Positions 21,977-24,147 of a stretch of 24,147 nt of DNA are shown piece after piece. Position 1 is the first letter of the stretch. Every line of letters begins with the position of its first letter. The notes under the pieces are model-generated. The model was not told the origin of the DNA, did no database searches, and saw nothing but the letters and a program-made list of their open reading frames with translations. This DNA comes from an uncultured Collinsella sp. (GTDB taxonomy: Bacteria > Actinomycetota > Coriobacteriia > Coriobacteriales > Coriobacteriaceae): contig CABUCA010000030.1 in assembly GCA_902489965.1 (NCBI GenBank), positions 1 through 24,147 of the forward strand, read 5' to 3'. The translations under genes and the position numbers were made by a program.

Positions 21977-22270
21977 ATGTCGTCTTTGAAGCCGCTTGCA
22001 GATCGTGTTCTGGTCAAGCCCGACGAGGCCGAGCAGAAGACCGCTTCTGGTCTGTACATCGCCAGCAACGCCCAGGAGAAGCCGCAGCGCGGTACCATCG
22101 TTGCCGTTGGCGCCGGCAAGGTCAACGACAAGGGTGAGCGCATCCCCATGGACGTCAAGGTCGGTGACGTTGTCATCTACGGTAAGTTCGGTGGCAACGA
22201 GGTCAAGGTCGACGGCGAGAAGTATCTGCTGATGCGCGCCGACGACATCTACGCTGTCGTCGAGGCCTAG
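21977..22270 (+). CDS. groES: Co-chaperonin GroES
   Basis: A 97-residue 10-kDa co-chaperonin that caps the GroEL cavity. The sequence has the family's LKPLADRVLVKPDEAEQKT start, the mobile loop with SGLYIA (about 25-30), GxxVAVGAGKVNDKGER, and the end YLLMRADDIYAVVEA. AAAGGAGG lies eight bases before the ATG at 21977; the longer in-frame start at 21944 falls in the leader hairpin. It forms an operon with groEL 96 bases downstream. Confidence 0.98.
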   Translation: MSSLKPLADRVLVKPDEAEQKTASGLYIASNAQEKPQRGTIVAVGAGKVNDKGERIPMDVKVGDVVIYGKFGGNEVKVDGEKYLLMRADDIYAVVEA

Positions 22271-22300
22271 TCTCGTCAGAATCTCTGATTCGTCTTTGAA

Positions 22301-22336
22301 CGCGCCCGCCGCATAGGACTCGGAAGCGGCGACGCG
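22301..22336 (+). repeat. Hairpin between groES and groEL
   Basis: CGCG and CGCCGC (22301-22304, 22307-22312) pair with GCGGCG and CGCG (22326-22331, 22333-22336), with small internal bulges. No T run follows at once, so it more likely marks an mRNA processing or stability site than a terminator. Confidence 0.4.
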
Positions 22337-22366
22337 AGTCACATTTCTTTTGGAGGATTACCTACC

Positions 22367-24004
22367 ATGGCAAAGAACATTACGTTCAACACCGATGCCC
22401 GCGCTAAGCTTGCCAAGGGCGTCAACACTCTGGCCGACGCCGTTACCGTCACCATGGGCCCCAAGGGTCGCTACGTTGCGCTGCAGCGCACGTTCGGTGC
22501 TCCGACCATCACCAACGACGGCGTTTCCGTCGCCAAGGAGATCGAGCTCGAGGACAACATCGAGAACATGGGCGCTCAGCTGGTGAAGGAGGTCGCCACC
22601 AAGACCAACGACACCGTGGGTGACGGCACTACCACCGCAACCCTGCTCGCCCAGGCCATCGTCAACGACGGTCTGCGCAACGTCGCCGCTGGCGCCAACC
22701 CGCTGGCCATCCGTCGCGGCATCGACAAGGCCGTCAACGCCGCCGTCGCCGAGATGAAGAAGCAGGCCAAGCCGGTCGAGACCAAGGAGCAGATCGCTTC
22801 CGTCGGTACCATCTCCGCCGGTGACCCCGAGGTCGGCGAGAAGATCGCTGAGGCCATGGAGGTCGTGGGCAAGGACGGCGTCATCACCGTCGAGGATTCC
22901 CAGACGTTCGACATCACCATCGACACCGTCGAGGGCATGCAGTTCGACAAGGGCTATGTCTCCGCTTACTTCGTCACGGACAACGACCGCATGGAGGCCG
23001 TGATGAAGGATCCGTACATCCTCATCACCGACCAGAAGATCTCCAGCGTTCAGGACATCATGCCTGTTCTCGAGGCTGTCCAGCGCGCCGGCCGTGGCCT
23101 GCTCATCATTGCTGAGGACATCGACGGCGAGGCTCTGCCGACCCTGGTCCTCAACAAGATCCGTGGCGCCCTCAACGTCTGCGCCGTCAAGGCTCCGGGC
23201 TACGGCGATCGCCGCAAGCGCATCCTCGAGGACATCGCCGTCCTCACCGGTGGCCAGGCCGCTCTGGACGAGCTGGGCGTGAAGGTCGCTGACATCACCG
23301 CCGATATGCTCGGTACTGCTAAGTCCGTCACCATCTCCAAGGACAACACCGTCGTCGTCGGCGGCGCTGGCTCCAAGGAGGCCATCGACGCCCGCATCGC
23401 TCAGATCAAGGGCGAGATGGAGAACACCACCTCTGACTTCGACCGCGAGAAGCTCCAGGAGCGCTTGGCCAAGCTCTCCGGTGGCGTTGCCGTCATCAAG
23501 GTCGGCGCTGCTACCGAGTCCGAGCTCAAGGAGATCAAGCACCGCGTCGAGGATGCCCTGCAGGCTACCCGCGCTGCTGTCGAGGAGGGCATCGTCGCCG
23601 GCGGCGGCGTCGCCTTCATGGACGCTGCTCCTGCGCTCGATGCTGTCGAGATCGACGACCCCGAGGAGAAGATCGGCGTCGACATCGTCAAGAAGGCTCT
23701 GACCGCTCCGGTCGCTACCATTGCCAAGAACGCTGGCTTTGAGGGCGCTGTCGTGGTCGACAAGGTTGCCGAGCTGCCCGCCGGCCAGGGTCTCAACTCT
23801 GCCAACGGCGAGTGGGGCGACATGATCGAGATGGGCGTCCTCGACCCCGTCAAGGTCAGCCGCGTCACCCTGCAGAACGCTGCTTCTGTCGCCAGCCTGA
23901 TTCTCATCACCGAGGCCACCGTCTCCGATGTGCCCAAGAACACTCAGCTTGAGGACGCTATCGCTGCTGCCACCGCTGGTCAGCAGGGCGGCGGTATGTA
24001 CTAA
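22367..24004 (+). CDS. groEL: Chaperonin GroEL (Hsp60)
   Basis: A 545-residue chaperonin subunit that forms the folding cage with GroES in the cytoplasm. All hallmarks are present: VTMGPKGRYVALQ, the nucleotide loop GDGTTTATLLAQAI (about 86-99), the apical domain with VEGMQFDKGY, and AAVEEGIVAGGGVAF. It ends in the short Gly/Met tail GGGMY. Length is normal. TTGGAGGA lies nine bases before the ATG. Codon use is extremely biased to C endings, as expected for a highly expressed gene. A strong terminator follows at 24080-24124. Confidence 0.99.
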   Translation: MAKNITFNTDARAKLAKGVNTLADAVTVTMGPKGRYVALQRTFGAPTITNDGVSVAKEIELEDNIENMGAQLVKEVATKTNDTVGDGTTTATLLAQAIVNDGLRNVAAGANPLAIRRGIDKAVNAAVAEMKKQAKPVETKEQIASVGTISAGDPEVGEKIAEAMEVVGKDGVITVEDSQTFDITIDTVEGMQFDKGYVSAYFVTDNDRMEAVMKDPYILITDQKISSVQDIMPVLEAVQRAGRGLLIIAEDIDGEALPTLVLNKIRGALNVCAVKAPGYGDRRKRILEDIAVLTGGQAALDELGVKVADITADMLGTAKSVTISKDNTVVVGGAGSKEAIDARIAQIKGEMENTTSDFDREKLQERLAKLSGGVAVIKVGAATESELKEIKHRVEDALQATRAAVEEGIVAGGGVAFMDAAPALDAVEIDDPEEKIGVDIVKKALTAPVATIAKNAGFEGAVVVDKVAELPAGQGLNSANGEWGDMIEMGVLDPVKVSRVTLQNAASVASLILITEATVSDVPKNTQLEDAIAAATAGQQGGGMY

Positions 24005-24079
24005 GGCCGACAAGGTCTAGAACTCCCACCGGGAATCCGGGGGCGTGACGGGGCTTCTCTCCGGAACGTCCTCGGACAT

Positions 24080-24124
24080 GCAAAGAGGCTCCGCATCGCG
24101 CTTCGCGCTGCGGAGCCTCTTTGC
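24080..24124 (+). terminator. Terminator of groESL within a larger inverted repeat
   Basis: GCAAAGAGGCTCCGCA (24080-24095) and TGCGGAGCCTCTTTGC (24109-24124) form a perfect 16-bp stem with an inner GCGC/GCGC top. It lies inside outer arms CTCTCCGGAAC (24057-24067) and GTTCCGGAGAG (24137-24147), which reach the end of the window. Confidence 0.8.
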
Positions 24125-24147
24125 GTCCTGCGGAATGTTCCGGAGAG

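Noticed and set aside
22358..24013. 551-codon open frame on the minus strand opposite groEL
   Set aside because: It is a shadow caused by the strong codon bias of groEL; the translation is a low-complexity Asp/Leu/Gly/Val mix.

Overview
The window looks like a chromosomal segment of a GC-rich, anaerobic-lifestyle actinobacterium of the class Coriobacteriia, most likely Collinsella or a close relative. This is inferred from gene content (AmaP/DUF2273/Asp23 cluster, zinc-ribbon DUF4013 and DUF4234 proteins, OPT transporter, DUF6020-like giant membrane protein), strong Shine-Dalgarno sites, and G/C-ending codons. No rRNA, tRNA, CRISPR array, integrase or intact transposase gene was seen.

Layout. 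1-333 is a non-coding leader with a good promoter and two alternative pairings, followed by a 3-hydroxyacyl-CoA dehydrogenase (334-1293). 1381-1852 is the 3' remnant of an aryl-sulfate sulfotransferase gene. 2047-2496 encodes an unknown membrane-anchored protein behind a 12-codon upstream ORF. On the minus strand follow a DUF389 membrane protein (2621-3760) carrying an EF-hand-like loop, and an OPT-family transporter (3975-5678). The transporter diverges from a plus-strand housekeeping run: coaX (5871-6722), dCMP deaminase (6806-7330), a NifU-like Fe-S protein (7502-7780), lgt (7890-8711), a 727-residue polytopic protein (8792-10975) and a YebC/PmpR-family regulator (11141-11947).

12113-13600 is the envelope-stress trio AmaP, DUF2273 and Asp23. 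It is followed by a YitT-family protein (13808-14830), two zinc-ribbon membrane proteins (14982-16361 and 16557-17192) and a DUF2752 protein (17206-17682). An M20 amidohydrolase (17788-19251, minus) and a YtcJ-type metal-dependent amidohydrolase (19420-21057, plus) are divergent. A 919-bp intergenic region then separates them from groES (21977-22270) and groEL (22367-24004). The groEL terminator lies inside a further inverted repeat that reaches the window edge.

Functionally the genes are mostly cell-envelope and core metabolic functions: CoA synthesis, dUMP supply, Fe-S delivery, lipoprotein maturation, envelope stress and protein folding. The least explained parts are non-coding. They are a 211-bp nested palindrome with perfect 40-bp arms just upstream of groES, a neighbouring inverted-repeat-bounded block, three post-stop hairpins that share a GGGGaC-type loop, and a leader with mutually exclusive stems ahead of the first gene. 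Among the proteins, the cluster of two similar zinc-ribbon membrane proteins plus DUF2752 is the best candidate for an undescribed functional unit. All identifications come from reading the sequence; no database search was possible.
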